Below, piece by piece: positions 10,199 to 21,071 of a stretch of DNA of 64,000 nucleotides (the stretch's first letter is position 1; the number at the start of each line of letters is the position of its first letter). Made by a program: the position numbers and the translations under genes. The stretch covers positions 2,046,001-2,110,000 of the forward strand of contig NZ_CP137854.1 in NCBI RefSeq assembly GCF_033546935.1. Reading direction: 5' to 3'. The notes under the pieces are model-generated. The model saw only the letters and a program-made list of their open reading frames with translations. It was not told the DNA's origin and searched no databases. Source of the stretch: Xylophilus sp. GOD-11R (lineage in GTDB: Bacteria; Pseudomonadota; Gammaproteobacteria; Burkholderiales; Burkholderiaceae_C).

Positions 10199-12018
10199 GC
10201 AAGCAAATCCGCAACATCGCCATCATCGCCCACGTCGACCATGGCAAGACCACCATGGTCGACCAACTGCTGCGGCAGTCGGGCACCTTCGCCGAGCACG
10301 AGAAAGTCGTCGACACGGTAATGGACAACAACGCCATCGAAAAGGAACGTGGCATCACGATCCTGGCCAAGAACTGCGCCGTGAGCTGGGAAGGTACCCA
10401 CATCAACATCGTCGACACCCCGGGCCACGCGGACTTCGGCGGTGAAGTGGAACGCGCCCTGTCCATGGTCGATGGCGTGGTGCTGCTGATCGACGCCCAG
10501 GAAGGCCCGATGCCTCAAACGCGCTTCGTGACCAAGAAGGCGCTGGCTTTGGGCCTGAAGCCGATCCTGGTGGTCAACAAGGTCGACAAGCCCGGCGCGA
10601 ACCCCGACAAGGTGGTCAACCAGGCATTCGACCTGTTCGACAAGCTCGGCGCGACCGACGAACAGCTCGACTTCCCCGTGGTCTACGCCTCGGGCATCAA
10701 CGGCTGGTCCTCGCTGGACGAAGGAAAGCCCGGTGAGCAGTGGGGCCCCGACATGTCGGCCCTGTTCAACACCATCCTGAAGCACGTTCCTTCGCAAAAG
10801 GGTGATCCGGCGGCACCGCTGCAACTGCAGATCTCCGCGCTGGACTTCTCCACCTTCGTCGGTCGCATCGGTGTGGGCCGCATCAGCCAGGGCACCCTCA
10901 AGCCGATGCAGGACGTAGTGGTCATGGAAGGCCCGGACGGCAAGACGATCAAGGGCCGTGTGAACCAGGTGCTGACCTTCCAGGGCCTGGAGCGCGTGCA
11001 GTCGACCGAAGCCGGTCCTGGCGAGATCGTGCTGATCAACGGCATCGCCGACCTCAACATCGGCGTCACCGTCACCGATCCGACCAGCCCGGCGCCGCTG
11101 CCGATGCTCAAGGTCGACGAGCCGACGCTGACGATGAACTTCTGCGTCAACACCTCGCCGCTGGCCGGCCGGGAAGGCAAGTTCGTCACCAGCCGCCAGA
11201 TCTGGGACCGCCTGCAGAAGGAACTGCAGCACAACGTGGCCCTGCGGGTGAACGAGACCGACGAGGAAGGCATCTTCGAAGTGATGGGCCGGGGGGAACT
11301 GCACCTGACCATCCTGCTGGAGAACATGCGCCGCGAAGGCTACGAAATGGCCGTGTCCAAGCCGCGCGTGGTGTTCCGCGACATCAACGGCGAGAAAAAC
11401 GAGCCGATCGAACTGGTGACGGCCGACGTGGAAGAAATCCACCAGGGCGGCGTGATGCAGGCCCTGGGCGAGCGCAAGGGCGAACTGGTCAACATGGAGC
11501 CGGACGGTCGTGGCCGTGTGCGGCTGGAGTACCGCATCCCGGCGCGTGGCCTGATCGGTTTCACCAACGAATTCCTGAACCTGACCCGTGGTTCCGGCCT
11601 CATCAGCAACATCTTCGACAGCTACGAGCCGCACAAGGGCGACATTGGTGGCCGCAAGAACGGCGTGCTGATCTCCATGGACGACGGTGAAATCTTCACC
11701 TACGCGCTGGGCAAGCTCGACGACCGTGGCCGCATGTTCGTGAAGGCCAACGATCCGGTGTACGAAGGCATGATCGTCGGCATCCACAGCCGCGACAACG
11801 ACCTGGTGGTGAACGCCACCCGTACCAAGCAGTTGACCAACTTCCGCGTCAGTGGCAAGGAAGACGCCGTCAAGATCACGCCGCCGATCGACCTGACGCT
11901 GGAATACGGTGTGGAGTTCATCGAGGACGACGAGCTGGTCGAGATCACGCCCAAGTCTGTGCGTCTGCGCAAGCGTCACCTCAAGGAAAGCGATCGCAAG
12001 CGCGCCGGACGAGGCTAA
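10195..12018 (+). CDS. typA: Ribosome-associated GTPase TypA/BipA
   Basis: Translational GTPase of the EF-G-like class involved in stress and low-temperature ribosome assembly; 607 aa, the normal length. G1 AHVDHGKT is at residues 12-19, G3 DTPGH at 74-78 and G4 NKVD at 128-131. The BipA-typical C-terminal part carries [20 protein letters not shown] and [14 protein letters not shown]. The ATG overlaps the truB stop. It appears to be the last gene of the translation block. Confidence 0.96.
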   Translation: MSKQIRNIAIIAHVDHGKTTMVDQLLRQSGTFAEHEKVVDTVMDNNAIEKERGITILAKNCAVSWEGTHINIVDTPGHADFGGEVERALSMVDGVVLLIDAQEGPMPQTRFVTKKALALGLKPILVVNKVDKPGANPDKVVNQAFDLFDKLGATDEQLDFPVVYASGINGWSSLDEGKPGEQWGPDMSALFNTILKHVPSQKGDPAAPLQLQISALDFSTFVGRIGVGRISQGTLKPMQDVVVMEGPDGKTIKGRVNQVLTFQGLERVQSTEAGPGEIVLINGIADLNIGVTVTDPTSPAPLPMLKVDEPTLTMNFCVNTSPLAGREGKFVTSRQIWDRLQKELQHNVALRVNETDEEGIFEVMGRGELHLTILLENMRREGYEMAVSKPRVVFRDINGEKNEPIELVTADVEEIHQGGVMQALGERKGELVNMEPDGRGRVRLEYRIPARGLIGFTNEFLNLTRGSGLISNIFDSYEPHKGDIGGRKNGVLISMDDGEIFTYALGKLDDRGRMFVKANDPVYEGMIVGIHSRDNDLVVNATRTKQLTNFRVSGKEDAVKITPPIDLTLEYGVEFIEDDELVEITPKSVRLRKRHLKESDRKRAGRG

Positions 12019-12019
12019 C

Positions 12020-12121
12020 CCCCAGCCTTGCTCAGCCCGCTAGCGCGGGCCGTAGCCGGCTACCCCCTTTCAGGGGGCGACACTGGCGGTCCGGCCAAGC
12101 CGGTCCCGCTGTGTCCTTGGA
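12020..12121. repeat. Degenerate intergenic repeat, locus A
   Basis: The run begins CCCCCAGCCTTG, includes CTACCCCCTTTCAGGGGGCG and continues GACACTGGCGGTCCGGCCAA. It closely parallels 16990-17085 (locus B) in order and wording, and more distantly the tandem units at 20171-20512. It lies 3' of typA and contains no gene. Confidence 0.65.
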
Positions 12122-12130
12122 AAAACAAGA

Positions 12131-12168
12131 AACGCCCTGACGAGTCGATCGGTAGGGCGCTTCTTTTT
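12131..12168. terminator. Hairpin terminator between typA and the convergent dehydrogenase gene
   Basis: CGCCCT (12133-12138) pairs with AGGGCG (12154-12159) around a 15-base loop, flanked by A-rich sequence on the left and TTCTTTTT (12161-12168) on the right. The symmetry suits a bidirectional terminator for the two convergent genes. Confidence 0.55.
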
Positions 12169-12177
12169 GTGGCGAGG

Positions 12178-13503
12178 TTACTTGATTGCTGCGACCCGCC
12201 AGATGGTGTTTCCGACGTCGTCGGCAACCAGGAGGCCGCCGTTCTTGTCGATGGCGACGCCGACCGGGCGGCCGCTGGCGTTGCCTTCGCTGTCGACGAA
12301 GCCGGTCAGCACGTCGATCGGCTGGCCCGTGGGCATGCCGTTGGCGAAGGGGACGAAGACCACCTTGTAGCCGCTGCGGGGCTTGCGGTTCCACGAGCCG
12401 TGTTCGCCGATGAAGACGCCATTGGCGAACTGCGCGGGCAGGCGGCTGCCAGTGGCGAACGCCATGCCGAGCGGCGCGACGTGGTTGCCCAGGCCGTAGT
12501 CGGGCTTGATCGCCTTGGCGACCAGCTCGGGGCGGGCGGGCTGGATGCGCTGGTCGACGTTCTGGCCCCAGTAGCTGTACGGCCAGCCGTAGAAGCCGCC
12601 GTCCTTCACCGAGGTGAGGTAGTCCGGCACCAGGTCGCTGCCGAGTTCGTCGCGTTCGTTGACGACCGTCCACAGCGCGCCCGTCGTGGGCTCCCAGCCC
12701 ATGCCGTTGGGGTTGCGCAGGCCGCTGGCGAAGATGCGGTGAATGCCGGTGGTGCGTTCCACCTCCCAGATGGCAGCGCGGCCTTCTTCCTGGTCCATGC
12801 CTTTTTCGCCGACGTTGCTGTTGGAGCCGACCGTGACGTAGAGGCGCGAACCGTCGGCACTGGCGATGACGTTCTTGGTCCAGTGGTGGTTGATGCCGGC
12901 GGGCAGGTCGATCACCTTGGTGGCCGGCGCTGCGATCGACGTCGCGCCTTCCTGATAGGGAAACTTCACCAAAGCGTCGGCGTTGGCGACGAACAGGTCG
13001 TTGCCGACCAGCACCATGCCGAAAGGCGAGCTCAGCTTTTCCAGGAAAACTTTCCGGGTCTCGGCCACACCGTCACCGTCGGCGTCACGCAGCAGGGTGA
13101 TGCGGTCGGCGCTCGGCACCTTGGAGCCGGCGCGTTTCATCACCAGGTTCTGTACCCAGCCCTTGATGCCGCCGCCCTGGGCCTCGTCACCCTTGGGCGG
13201 CGCATCGCTTTCGGCGATGAGCACGTCGCCGTTGGGCAGCACATAGGCCCAGCGGGGATGGGCGAGGCCCTCGGCGAATTTCGTCACCACCGTGCCCGCC
13301 ACCGGCTGCGGCATGGAGCCGTCGCGCCAGCCTTTGGCCGGAGCGATATGCACGGTGGGAATCAGCGTCTTGTTGGGCGCCGGCAGGGTAGGGCTCGGAC
13401 CGATGCCGGCGCCCTCCGGCAGCAGGGCGCTGTCGCCGCAGGCAGCGAGCAGGCAGGTGGCACACAAGGCGGCGGACAGCGGGCCGCTGGGTCGGATCGG
13501 CAT
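12178..13503 (-). CDS. Glucose/sorbosone dehydrogenase-family lipoprotein (PQQ-type beta-propeller)
   Basis: Predicted periplasmic lipoprotein of 441 aa with a signal peptide ending in the lipobox L-A-A-C (Cys22). The mature part has six-bladed propeller features of the soluble quinoprotein glucose/sorbosone dehydrogenase family, including [32 protein letters not shown], an asparagine-rich turn ([20 protein letters not shown]) and [13 protein letters not shown] chose ATG 13503, preceded by AGGAGA nine bases upstream; longer in-frame starts lack a signal peptide. The substrate is unknown and PQQ dependence is inferred from the family. It stands alone, convergent to typA. Confidence 0.82.
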   Translation of the reverse strand: MPIRPSGPLSAALCATCLLAACGDSALLPEGAGIGPSPTLPAPNKTLIPTVHIAPAKGWRDGSMPQPVAGTVVTKFAEGLAHPRWAYVLPNGDVLIAESDAPPKGDEAQGGGIKGWVQNLVMKRAGSKVPSADRITLLRDADGDGVAETRKVFLEKLSSPFGMVLVGNDLFVANADALVKFPYQEGATSIAAPATKVIDLPAGINHHWTKNVIASADGSRLYVTVGSNSNVGEKGMDQEEGRAAIWEVERTTGIHRIFASGLRNPNGMGWEPTTGALWTVVNERDELGSDLVPDYLTSVKDGGFYGWPYSYWGQNVDQRIQPARPELVAKAIKPDYGLGNHVAPLGMAFATGSRLPAQFANGVFIGEHGSWNRKPRSGYKVVFVPFANGMPTGQPIDVLTGFVDSEGNASGRPVGVAIDKNGGLLVADDVGNTIWRVAAIK

Positions 13504-13626
13504 TTCTCGTTCTCCTGGGACGGGGTTGCACGGGCTGCATGCAGCCGTTGGCAATGTCGCATCGCCAGAGCGGCACGCCTGTAGGCGTCGCGCGCGAATT
13601 CCGTCGATCGGAGGGAAAGGGAAGTG

Positions 13627-13643
13627 CCGGGCCGCGGGCCCGG
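13627..13643. repeat. Short GC hairpin downstream of smpB
   Basis: CCGGGCC and GGCCCGG form a perfect seven-base stem with a three-base loop immediately after the smpB stop on the minus strand. No uridine tract follows, so it is at most a weak or factor-assisted 3' end. Confidence 0.35.
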
Positions 13644-14120
13644 TCAGCGGCTGTGCACCTTCATCGCCCGCTCCACTTCGCGCTTGCCCTCGCGCTCCTT
13701 GATGGTGTCGCGCTTGTCGTGCTCGGCCTTGCCCTTGGCCAGCGCGATTTCGCACTTCACCTTGCCGGCCTTCCAGTGAAGGTTGAGCGGCACCAGGGTG
13801 TAGCCCTTCTGTTCGACCTTGCCTATGAGGCGGCGGATCTGCTCCTTGTGCAGCAGCAGCTTCTTGGTGCGCACCGAGTCCGGCGAGACATGCGTGGAAG
13901 CCGAGCGCAGCGGGTTGATCTGGCAGCCGATGATGAACATCTCGCCTTCGCGGATCACCACGTAGCCGTCGGTGAGCTGCACCTTGCCCTCGCGCAGCGC
14001 CTTGACTTCCCAGCCTTGCAGCACCATGCCCGTCTCGTAACGCTCTTCGATGAAGTAGTTGAAGATCGCCTTCTTGTTTTCGGCGATCCGGCTGTCGGTG
14101 GTGGGTTTCTTGGTGGCCAT
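13644..14120 (-). CDS. smpB: SsrA-binding protein SmpB
   Basis: Partner of tmRNA in trans-translation, 158 aa as usual. Characteristic segments are [38 protein letters not shown], the RNA-binding core near NPLRSASTH, and the basic C-terminal tail [26 protein letters not shown] that enters the decoding centre. It is divergent from ratA, an arrangement conserved in many proteobacteria. The tmRNA gene itself is not in the window. Confidence 0.97.
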   Translation of the reverse strand: MATKKPTTDSRIAENKKAIFNYFIEERYETGMVLQGWEVKALREGKVQLTDGYVVIREGEMFIIGCQINPLRSASTHVSPDSVRTKKLLLHKEQIRRLIGKVEQKGYTLVPLNLHWKAGKVKCEIALAKGKAEHDKRDTIKEREGKREVERAMKVHSR

Positions 14121-14153
14121 GGAGTCTCAGATGGGGGCGCGCAGCTTAGTTTC

Positions 14154-14159
14154 TACAAT
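14154..14159 (+). promoter_or_regulatory. Putative -10 element ahead of ratA-rnfH
   Basis: TACAAT lies 30 bases before the ratA ATG in the 69-base divergent spacer between smpB and ratA. No convincing -35 hexamer was seen at 16-18 bases upstream, so this is only a partial promoter call. Confidence 0.3.
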
Positions 14160-14189
14160 GGGCCGGCAAGACACAGAGCCTCCGATTCT

Positions 14190-14633
14190 ATGAAAACCGT
14201 CACCAAGTCCGTCCTGATCTGGTATAGCCCCGAAGAAATGTTCGCCCTCGTCACCGACGTGGCGAAGTACCCTCAATTCCTGCCCTGGTGCGACCGCGCG
14301 TCGGTGCAGTCGCAGGACGAGCACGGCATGACGGCCCAGGTCGGCATTTCCTTCAGTGGCATTCGCCAGTCATTCACCACCCGCAACACCCATGTGGCCG
14401 GCCGCGAGGTCCATATGCAGCTGATCGACGGGCCGTTTTCGCAGCTCGAAGGCCTGTGGCGTTTTCAGCCGGTGGGCGAGGGCGAGCAGCGCGCCTGCCG
14501 CATCGAATTCGAGCTGAAATACGGCTTTTCCAATATCGCCCTGGCCACGCTGGTCGGCCCGGTCTTCGACCGTATCGCCGGCAGCATGGTCGATGCGTTC
14601 GTGAAGCGGGCGGACGAGGTGTATGGCGGGTGA
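14190..14633 (+). CDS. ratA: RatA/Coq10-like START-domain protein
   Basis: A 147-aa polyketide-cyclase/START-fold protein. The Coq10-type signature is clear: SVLIWYSPEEMFALVTDVAKYPQFLPWC and a C-terminal helix MVDAFVKRADEVYG. In E. coli, RatA inhibits 70S formation when overproduced; eukaryotic Coq10 homologues bind ubiquinone. The ATG at 14190 is supported by homology; longer in-frame versions run into smpB. The stop overlaps the rnfH start, giving the conserved ratA-rnfH (yfjG-yfjF) pair. Confidence 0.92.
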   Translation: MKTVTKSVLIWYSPEEMFALVTDVAKYPQFLPWCDRASVQSQDEHGMTAQVGISFSGIRQSFTTRNTHVAGREVHMQLIDGPFSQLEGLWRFQPVGEGEQRACRIEFELKYGFSNIALATLVGPVFDRIAGSMVDAFVKRADEVYGG

Positions 14634-14931
14634 GCCCGGTGCGTCGCTGGCGATCACGCTGGCGATCGACCGTGGTGCCCGAGTCGTCGAAGAACACATG
14701 CTCGCGCTTCCGATCGGTGCGCGGCTGGTCGACGCGTTGGCTGCGGCCGGATACGGAGACGAGACGGATGCCGGCATCTGGGGCAAGCAGCGCTCGCCGG
14801 ACACCGTGCTGAAAAGCGGTGACCGCGTGGAGATCTACCGCCCGCTGCGGGTTGATCCCAAGGTGGCGCGGCGTGAGCGCTTTCGCAAGCAGGGCACGCG
14901 AGCGACCGGCCTGTTCGCCCGCAAGGATTGA
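14623..14931 (+). CDS. rnfH: RnfH family ubiquitin-like protein
   Basis: A small beta-grasp protein of 102 aa (UPF0125/RnfH, formerly RatB). The pattern GIWGKQRSPDTVLKSGDRVEIYRPLRVDPKVARRERF is diagnostic. The ATG lies within the end of ratA, so translation is coupled. Its biochemical role is not settled in the literature and nothing here adds to it. Confidence 0.9.
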   Translation: MAGEPGASLAITLAIDRGARVVEEHMLALPIGARLVDALAAAGYGDETDAGIWGKQRSPDTVLKSGDRVEIYRPLRVDPKVARRERFRKQGTRATGLFARKD

Positions 14932-14937
14932 TGCGCC

Positions 14938-15435
14938 TCAGCGGCAGTCGCTGGCCATGATCGACTGGGCGCGCTGCGCTTCGGCGGCTCGGGTCTGGTC
15001 GTCCATGTAGCTGCGCTCGCCCGCGGCATTGAGCGTGGCGATCCGCACGCCCGAGTTGAGCGCAGCGGCCGATTGCTGGGCGCGCTGGCAGTTGTCCGCG
15101 CGGGCAGCGGCTGCCTTGGTTTCCTCGGCCTGCGCCTTGGCTTTTTCGGCCGCTTCCTGCTGCCGGCGTCGGTCGGCGAGTTCGCCGTCCTGGCCGGGCG
15201 GCCGCTGGCCCGGAGCTGCTGCCGGCGCGGTTGGCGCCGGGGCCGGTGCCTGCGCGGGAGCCGAACGCGCCGGGCCGCCGGGTTGCTTCAGGATGCTGCG
15301 TTCGGGCACGTCGATCGGCGGCGGACGGTCGCTGTAGACCTTGCGGCCGGTCTTGTCGAGCCATACGAATTGCGCTGCCACCGATCCCGCGGTGCAGGCC
15401 AGCGTGAGCGCTATGAGAAAGCGGGCAACGGTCAT
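14938..15435 (-). CDS. DUF4124 domain-containing exported protein
   Basis: A 165-aa protein with an N-terminal signal peptide (cleavage predicted near residue 21, VAAQ). It has the DUF4124 signature FVWLDKTGRKVYSDRPPPIDVPERSILKQPGG, then a Pro/Ala-rich linker and a charged helical C-terminal half (ADRRRQQEAAEKAKAQAEET). It is probably periplasmic; no function is established for the family. It is convergent with rnfH and divergent from guaB. Confidence 0.82.
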   Translation of the reverse strand: MTVARFLIALTLACTAGSVAAQFVWLDKTGRKVYSDRPPPIDVPERSILKQPGGPARSAPAQAPAPAPTAPAAAPGQRPPGQDGELADRRRQQEAAEKAKAQAEETKAAAARADNCQRAQQSAAALNSGVRIATLNAAGERSYMDDQTRAAEAQRAQSIMASDCR

Positions 15436-15465
15436 CGCGGCAGTGTAGCCCGCACCGGCCCATCA

Positions 15466-15494
15466 TTGAGGGGCCATGGCAGGGCGGGTACAAT
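15466..15494 (+). promoter_or_regulatory. Putative sigma-70 promoter of guaB
   Basis: TTGAGG (15466-15471) and TACAAT (15489-15494) are separated by 17 bases, followed by a GGAG ribosome site and the guaB ATG 22 bases after the -10. No purine riboswitch or obvious PurR-type operator was recognised in the short leader. Confidence 0.6.
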
Positions 15495-15513
15495 CGTTTT
15501 TTTGGAGCTTTGA

Positions 15514-16986
<1,473 letters not shown>

Positions 16987-16989
16987 GGC

Positions 16990-17085
16990 TCGCCCCCAGG
17001 CTTGCCCACTTCGTGTGGCCGCCTACCCCCTTCCGGGGGCAACACTGGCGGTCCGGCAAAGCCGGTCCCGCGGTGTTCCTTGATG
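16990..17085. repeat. Intergenic repeat, locus B, between guaB and guaA
   Basis: The element reads GCTCGCCCCCAGGCTTGCCC, ACTTCGTGTGGCCGCC, TACCCCCTTCCGGGGGC and ends ACACTGGCGGTCCGGCAAAG. The first half matches, in inverted orientation, each of the three units at 20171-20512; the second half matches locus A at 12020-12121. It therefore links two variants of one repeat family. It separates guaB from guaA. Confidence 0.75.
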
Positions 17086-17122
17086 GGGCACGCTTGAATC
17101 GACCGCTCTTTTCATTTTCGCC

Positions 17123-18745
17123 ATGCAGCACCAAAAAATCCTCATCCTCGATTTCGGCTCCCAGGTCACGCAGCTGATCGCCCGCCGGGTGCGTGAAGCC
17201 CATGTGTACTGTGAGGTCCATCCCTGCGATGTGAGCGAGCAGTGGGTGCGCGAGTTCGCGGCCGACGGGCAGCTCAAGGGCGTGATCCTGTCGGGTAGCC
17301 ATGCCAGCGTGTACGAGGACACCACCGACAAGGCGCCGCAACTGGTGTTCGACCTCGGCATTCCGGTGCTCGGCATCTGCTACGGCATGCAGACCATGGC
17401 GCACCAGCTCGGCGGCAAGGTCGAGGGCGGCCATACCCGGGAATTCGGTTTCGCCCAGGTGCGTGCCCATGGCCACACCCGCCTGCTCGAAGGCATCGAA
17501 GACCTGCGGACGGCCGAAGGCCACGGCATGCTCGACGTGTGGATGAGCCATGGCGACAAGGTCACCGACCTGCCGCCCGGCTTCAAGCTCATGGCCAGCA
17601 CGCCCAGCTGCCCCATTGCCGGAATGGCCGACGAAGACCGCGGCTTTTATGCGGTCCAGTTCCATCCGGAAGTCACGCACACCAAACAAGGCCGTGCGCT
17701 GCTCGACCGCTTCGTGCTCGGCATCTGCGCCGCCCGGCCCGACTGGGTCATGGGCGACTACATCGAGGAGGCCGTGGCCCGCATCCGCGAGCAGGTCGGC
17801 TATGAGGAAGTCATCCTCGGCCTGTCGGGCGGCGTCGATTCGTCCGTGGCCGCCGCGCTGATCCACCGCGCCATCGGCGACCAGCTCATCTGCGTCTTCG
17901 TCGACCACGGCCTGTTGCGCCTGCACGAAGGCGACATGGTGATGGAAATGTTCGCCGGCAAGCTCCACGCCAAGGTGGTGCGGGTCGATGCGGCGGAGAT
18001 GTTCCTGAGCAAGCTGGCAGGCGTTTGCGAGCCGGAGGCCAAGCGCAAGATCATCGGCCGCGAGTTCGTCGAGGTCTTCAAGGCCGAGGCCGCGCGGCTC
18101 AAGGCGGGCGCCGACGGCGCACTCAAGGGCGCTCAGTGGCTGGCCCAGGGCACCATCTACCCGGACGTGATCGAGTCCGGCGGCGCCAAGAGCAAGAAAG
18201 CCGTCACCATCAAGAGCCACCACAACGTGGGCGGGCTGCCCGAGCAATTGGGCCTGAAGTTGCTGGAGCCGCTGCGCGACCTGTTCAAGGACGAAGTCCG
18301 GGAGCTCGGCGTGGCCCTGGGCCTGCCGCCGGAAATGGTCTACCGCCATCCTTTCCCGGGCCCTGGCCTGGGTGTGCGCATCCTGGGCGAGGTCAAGAAG
18401 GAATACGCCGACCTGCTGCGCCGCGCCGACGCGATCTTCATCGAGGAGCTGCGCAATTTTCGCGACGAGGCGACCGGCAAGACCTGGTACGAACTCACCA
18501 GCCAGGCCTTTACCGTGTTCCTGCCGGTCAAGAGCGTCGGCGTGATGGGCGACGGCCGCACCTACGATTACGTCGTGGCGCTGCGCGCGGTGCAGACCAG
18601 CGATTTCATGACCGCCGACTGGGCCGAGCTGCCGTACGCGCTGCTCAAGAAGGTATCCGGCCGCATCATCAACGAGGTGCGCGGCATCAACCGGGTGACC
18701 TACGACGTCAGCAGCAAGCCGCCAGCGACGATCGAGTGGGAGTGA
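17123..18745 (+). CDS. guaA: GMP synthase (glutamine-hydrolysing)
   Basis: Converts XMP to GMP using glutamine; 540 aa. The N-terminal class I glutamine amidotransferase has its nucleophile Cys86 in GICYGMQTM and the His-Glu pair in [11 protein letters not shown]. The ATP-pyrophosphatase domain has the PP-loop SGGVDSS beginning at residue 235. The C-terminal dimerisation domain ends in the conserved [18 protein letters not shown]. It lies downstream of guaB, separated by repeat locus B. Confidence 0.97.
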   Translation: MQHQKILILDFGSQVTQLIARRVREAHVYCEVHPCDVSEQWVREFAADGQLKGVILSGSHASVYEDTTDKAPQLVFDLGIPVLGICYGMQTMAHQLGGKVEGGHTREFGFAQVRAHGHTRLLEGIEDLRTAEGHGMLDVWMSHGDKVTDLPPGFKLMASTPSCPIAGMADEDRGFYAVQFHPEVTHTKQGRALLDRFVLGICAARPDWVMGDYIEEAVARIREQVGYEEVILGLSGGVDSSVAAALIHRAIGDQLICVFVDHGLLRLHEGDMVMEMFAGKLHAKVVRVDAAEMFLSKLAGVCEPEAKRKIIGREFVEVFKAEAARLKAGADGALKGAQWLAQGTIYPDVIESGGAKSKKAVTIKSHHNVGGLPEQLGLKLLEPLRDLFKDEVRELGVALGLPPEMVYRHPFPGPGLGVRILGEVKKEYADLLRRADAIFIEELRNFRDEATGKTWYELTSQAFTVFLPVKSVGVMGDGRTYDYVVALRAVQTSDFMTADWAELPYALLKKVSGRIINEVRGINRVTYDVSSKPPATIEWE

Positions 18746-18813
18746 TGGGTCTCGGGCAGAGGCCTTGACAGCTCGCGGCAGCACAAGGGGCGTGTGCGGG
18801 CCGGGCAAGGCGG

Positions 18814-20109
18814 TCAGCGAACGAAGCCCCAGAGCCGCGGCAGAAACGTGCTCAGCGCCGGCACGAAGGTCAGGGTCGCCAGCACCACCGCATGCGCCCA
18901 CAGGAAGGGCGCCAGCTCCCGCACCAGCGCACCCATCGGAACCCGGGAGACGTTGCAGGTCACGAACAGCAGGCCGCCGACCGGCGGCGTGATCATGCCG
19001 AGCGTCAGGTTCACGATCACGATCATGGCGAAGTGCACCGGATCCACGCCCAGCTTGAGGGCGACCGGCGCCAGGATGGGCGCCAGCACCATCACGCCGG
19101 GCAGCGGCTCGATGAAGATGCCGAAGAGCAACAGGAAGATATTGACCGCCACCAGGAACATCCAGGGAGAAAGATTCAGCGCGACGAGCCAGTCGGCCAT
19201 CTGCTGCGGCACCCCCTCGATGGTGAGCAGCCAGGCGAAGGATGCCGACAGCCCGATGATGATCAGCACCGACGCCGACAGCAGCGCCGAACGCGCCAGG
19301 ATGTCGGGCACCGCGCGCCAGGCCAGGGTGCGGTAGACGTATTTGCCGCACAGCAGCGCATAGAACACCGCGACCACCGAGGCTTCGGTCGGCGTGAACC
19401 AGCCCGCGCGCATGCCGCCCAGGATGACTACCGGCAGCAGGATCGCCGGCAGCGCCTTCCAGGTGGTCAGCAGGATCTCGCGCAGCGGCGGCATGCAGCC
19501 CTGGCCGCGGTAATTGCGCCGCTTCGACACCCGGAAATTGACCACGCACATCGCCGCCGCGATCAACAGCCCGGGCAGCAGGCCGGCGGCGAACAGCGCG
19601 CCGACCGAGACCGAATCGTCCTGCAGCGCGTAGACGATCATGATGATCGAGGGCGGGATGATCGGCCCGACGATGGCGGTGGAGGCGGTCAGCGCGGCAG
19701 CGTAGGCGCGGTCGTAGCCGGCCTTGTCCATCATGCGGATCAGCATCGAGCCGGGCCCGGCGGCATCCGCCAGCGCCGAGCCTGAAATGCCTGAGAAGAA
19801 GGTCAGAGCGACCACGTTGGTATAGCCCAGCCCGCCGCGCTTGTGGCCGACGAACTGCCCGGCGAAGCGCAACAACACTTCGGTCAGCGAGCCGCCGCTC
19901 ATCAGCTCGGCCGCCAGGATGAAAAAGGGCACGGCCATCAGCGGAAAGCTGTCGATGCCGGTGAAGGTCTCCTTCAGCAGTACCAACAACGGAAAGCTCG
20001 TGGCCAGCAGCAAGGTCGCGACCGTCGCCAGCCCGAGCGAGAACGCGACCGGCACCCCGATCGCGAGGAACAGGCAGGCCGACAGGATGAGAACGACACT
20101 GGGGCTCAT
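18814..20109 (-). CDS. dctM: TRAP transporter large permease (DctM family)
   Basis: Large inner-membrane subunit of a sodium-driven TRAP importer, 431 aa, with about twelve hydrophobic segments. Family features include LPLLVLLKETFTGIDSFPLMAVPFFILAAELM, FFSGISGSALADAAGPGSMLI and PPSIIMIVYALQDDSVSVGALFAAG. It is the third gene of a minus-strand dctP-dctQ-dctM set. Unusually, it is separated from dctQ by 394 bases carrying three tandem repeats, and no strong ribosome site precedes its ATG. The substrate is not predictable. Confidence 0.92.
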   Translation of the reverse strand: MSPSVVLILSACLFLAIGVPVAFSLGLATVATLLLATSFPLLVLLKETFTGIDSFPLMAVPFFILAAELMSGGSLTEVLLRFAGQFVGHKRGGLGYTNVVALTFFSGISGSALADAAGPGSMLIRMMDKAGYDRAYAAALTASTAIVGPIIPPSIIMIVYALQDDSVSVGALFAAGLLPGLLIAAAMCVVNFRVSKRRNYRGQGCMPPLREILLTTWKALPAILLPVVILGGMRAGWFTPTEASVVAVFYALLCGKYVYRTLAWRAVPDILARSALLSASVLIIIGLSASFAWLLTIEGVPQQMADWLVALNLSPWMFLVAVNIFLLLFGIFIEPLPGVMVLAPILAPVALKLGVDPVHFAMIVIVNLTLGMITPPVGGLLFVTCNVSRVPMGALVRELAPFLWAHAVVLATLTFVPALSTFLPRLWGFVR

Positions 20110-20170
20110 GAAGGTAGGCGGCGCGATAGACAGAGCATTGGAATTAACGGTGGAGGCGGCGCGCAGCGCC

Positions 20171-20512
20171 CACCGACTGTCTCAGGGGCGTGGCGGCGAG
20201 GGTTCCCCGAGCAGACCGCCGCCCCCGGTAGGGGGTAGGCGTCCACACGAAGTGGGAAAGCCTGGGGGCGAGCCATTGCTCGCCCTCCGACTGCCTCAGG
20301 GGCGTGGCGGCGAGGGTTCCCCGAGCAGACCGCCGCCCCCGGTAGGGGGTAGGCGTCCACACGAAGTGGGAAAGCCTTGGGGCGAGCCATCGCTCGCCCA
20401 CCGACTGTCTCAGGGGCGTGGCGGCGCGGGTTCCCCGAGCAGTCCGCCGCCCCCGGCAGGGGGTAGGCGTCCACACGAAATGGGAAAGCCTGGGGGCGAG
20501 CCATCAAAGCGC
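20171..20512. repeat. Three tandem copies of a 114-bp repeat between dctQ and dctM
   Basis: The phrase CTCAGGGGCGTGGCGGCG(A/C)G starts at 20181, 20295 and 20409, an exact period of 114 bases. Each unit contains GGGTTCCCCGAGCAG, CCGCCGCCCCCGG(T/C)AGGGGG and TAGGCGTCCACACGAA(G/A)TGGG, with few substitutions between copies. Each unit can form hairpins. Read on the minus strand, a unit matches the first half of locus B. There are no variable spacers, so this is not a CRISPR array. Confidence 0.92.
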
Positions 20513-21067
20513 CGCGCTGGCGGCGGCATCGAAATGGTCGTCCGGCGGGAACCGGCGTTCCATCACGTAGCCGCGCACGATCAGCAAAAAATGAACGATC
20601 AGCAGCAGGCCGCCGATCGCCATCGCGCTGTAGACATAGGCGAACGGAATCTGCGTGACGGCGGTCAGCTGGAACATGGTGCGCTGCATGTAGAGCCAGC
20701 CATACCACGCCATGAAGCCGAAGAAGCCGAACAGCAAGGCGGCGACCACCACGCGCAGCGCGATGCCGCCAAGGCGCGGCAGGGCGTCCTGCAGGTTCTC
20801 CACCGCGATGTGGCCACCCGCGCGCAGCACCGGCCCGGCACCCAGGAAGGTGAGCCAGATCATCATGTGGCGCGATACCTCCTCGGCCCATTCGAGTGAC
20901 TGGCTGGTGAGATAACGCAAGGCCACGTTGACGAAGATGATGACCGACATCGCGCCCAGCAGCAGGATCAGCGCCCAGCGATTGGCGCCGAGAAACGCGC
21001 GTTCGAAGGTCGCCACGAACGATGTCGCGCGGTGGGGCGGGCTGTGCGGAAGCTGGGCGTGGTCCAC
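20504..21067 (-). CDS. dctQ: TRAP transporter small permease (DctQ family)
   Basis: Small membrane subunit of the TRAP importer, 187 aa with four hydrophobic helices. The family pattern RYLTSQSLEWAEEVSRHMMIWLTFLGAGPVLRAGGHIAVE is clear. I chose GTG at 21067, four bases after the dctP stop; longer in-frame versions would overlap dctP. The C-terminal end touches the repeat array that separates it from dctM. Confidence 0.88.
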   Translation of the reverse strand: MDHAQLPHSPPHRATSFVATFERAFLGANRWALILLLGAMSVIIFVNVALRYLTSQSLEWAEEVSRHMMIWLTFLGAGPVLRAGGHIAVENLQDALPRLGGIALRVVVAALLFGFFGFMAWYGWLYMQRTMFQLTAVTQIPFAYVYSAMAIGGLLLIVHFLLIVRGYVMERRFPPDDHFDAAASAAL

Positions 21068-21071
21068 GTGT

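Noticed and set aside
12028..13584. A 518-codon plus-strand open frame following typA
   Set aside because: It starts in a repeat, runs antisense to the lipoprotein dehydrogenase and smpB regions, and its translation shows no domain; the minus-strand gene has a signal peptide, ribosome site and family motifs.
14190..14931. ratA-rnfH as a type II toxin-antitoxin system
   Set aside because: The pair was once named as toxin and antitoxin, but RatA is a conserved Coq10/START-type housekeeping protein and RnfH is not a recognised antitoxin; the conserved position beside smpB supports a core role.
20171..20512. Possible CRISPR array
   Set aside because: The period is 114 bases with near-identical units and no short repeat-variable spacer pattern; no cas genes are present.
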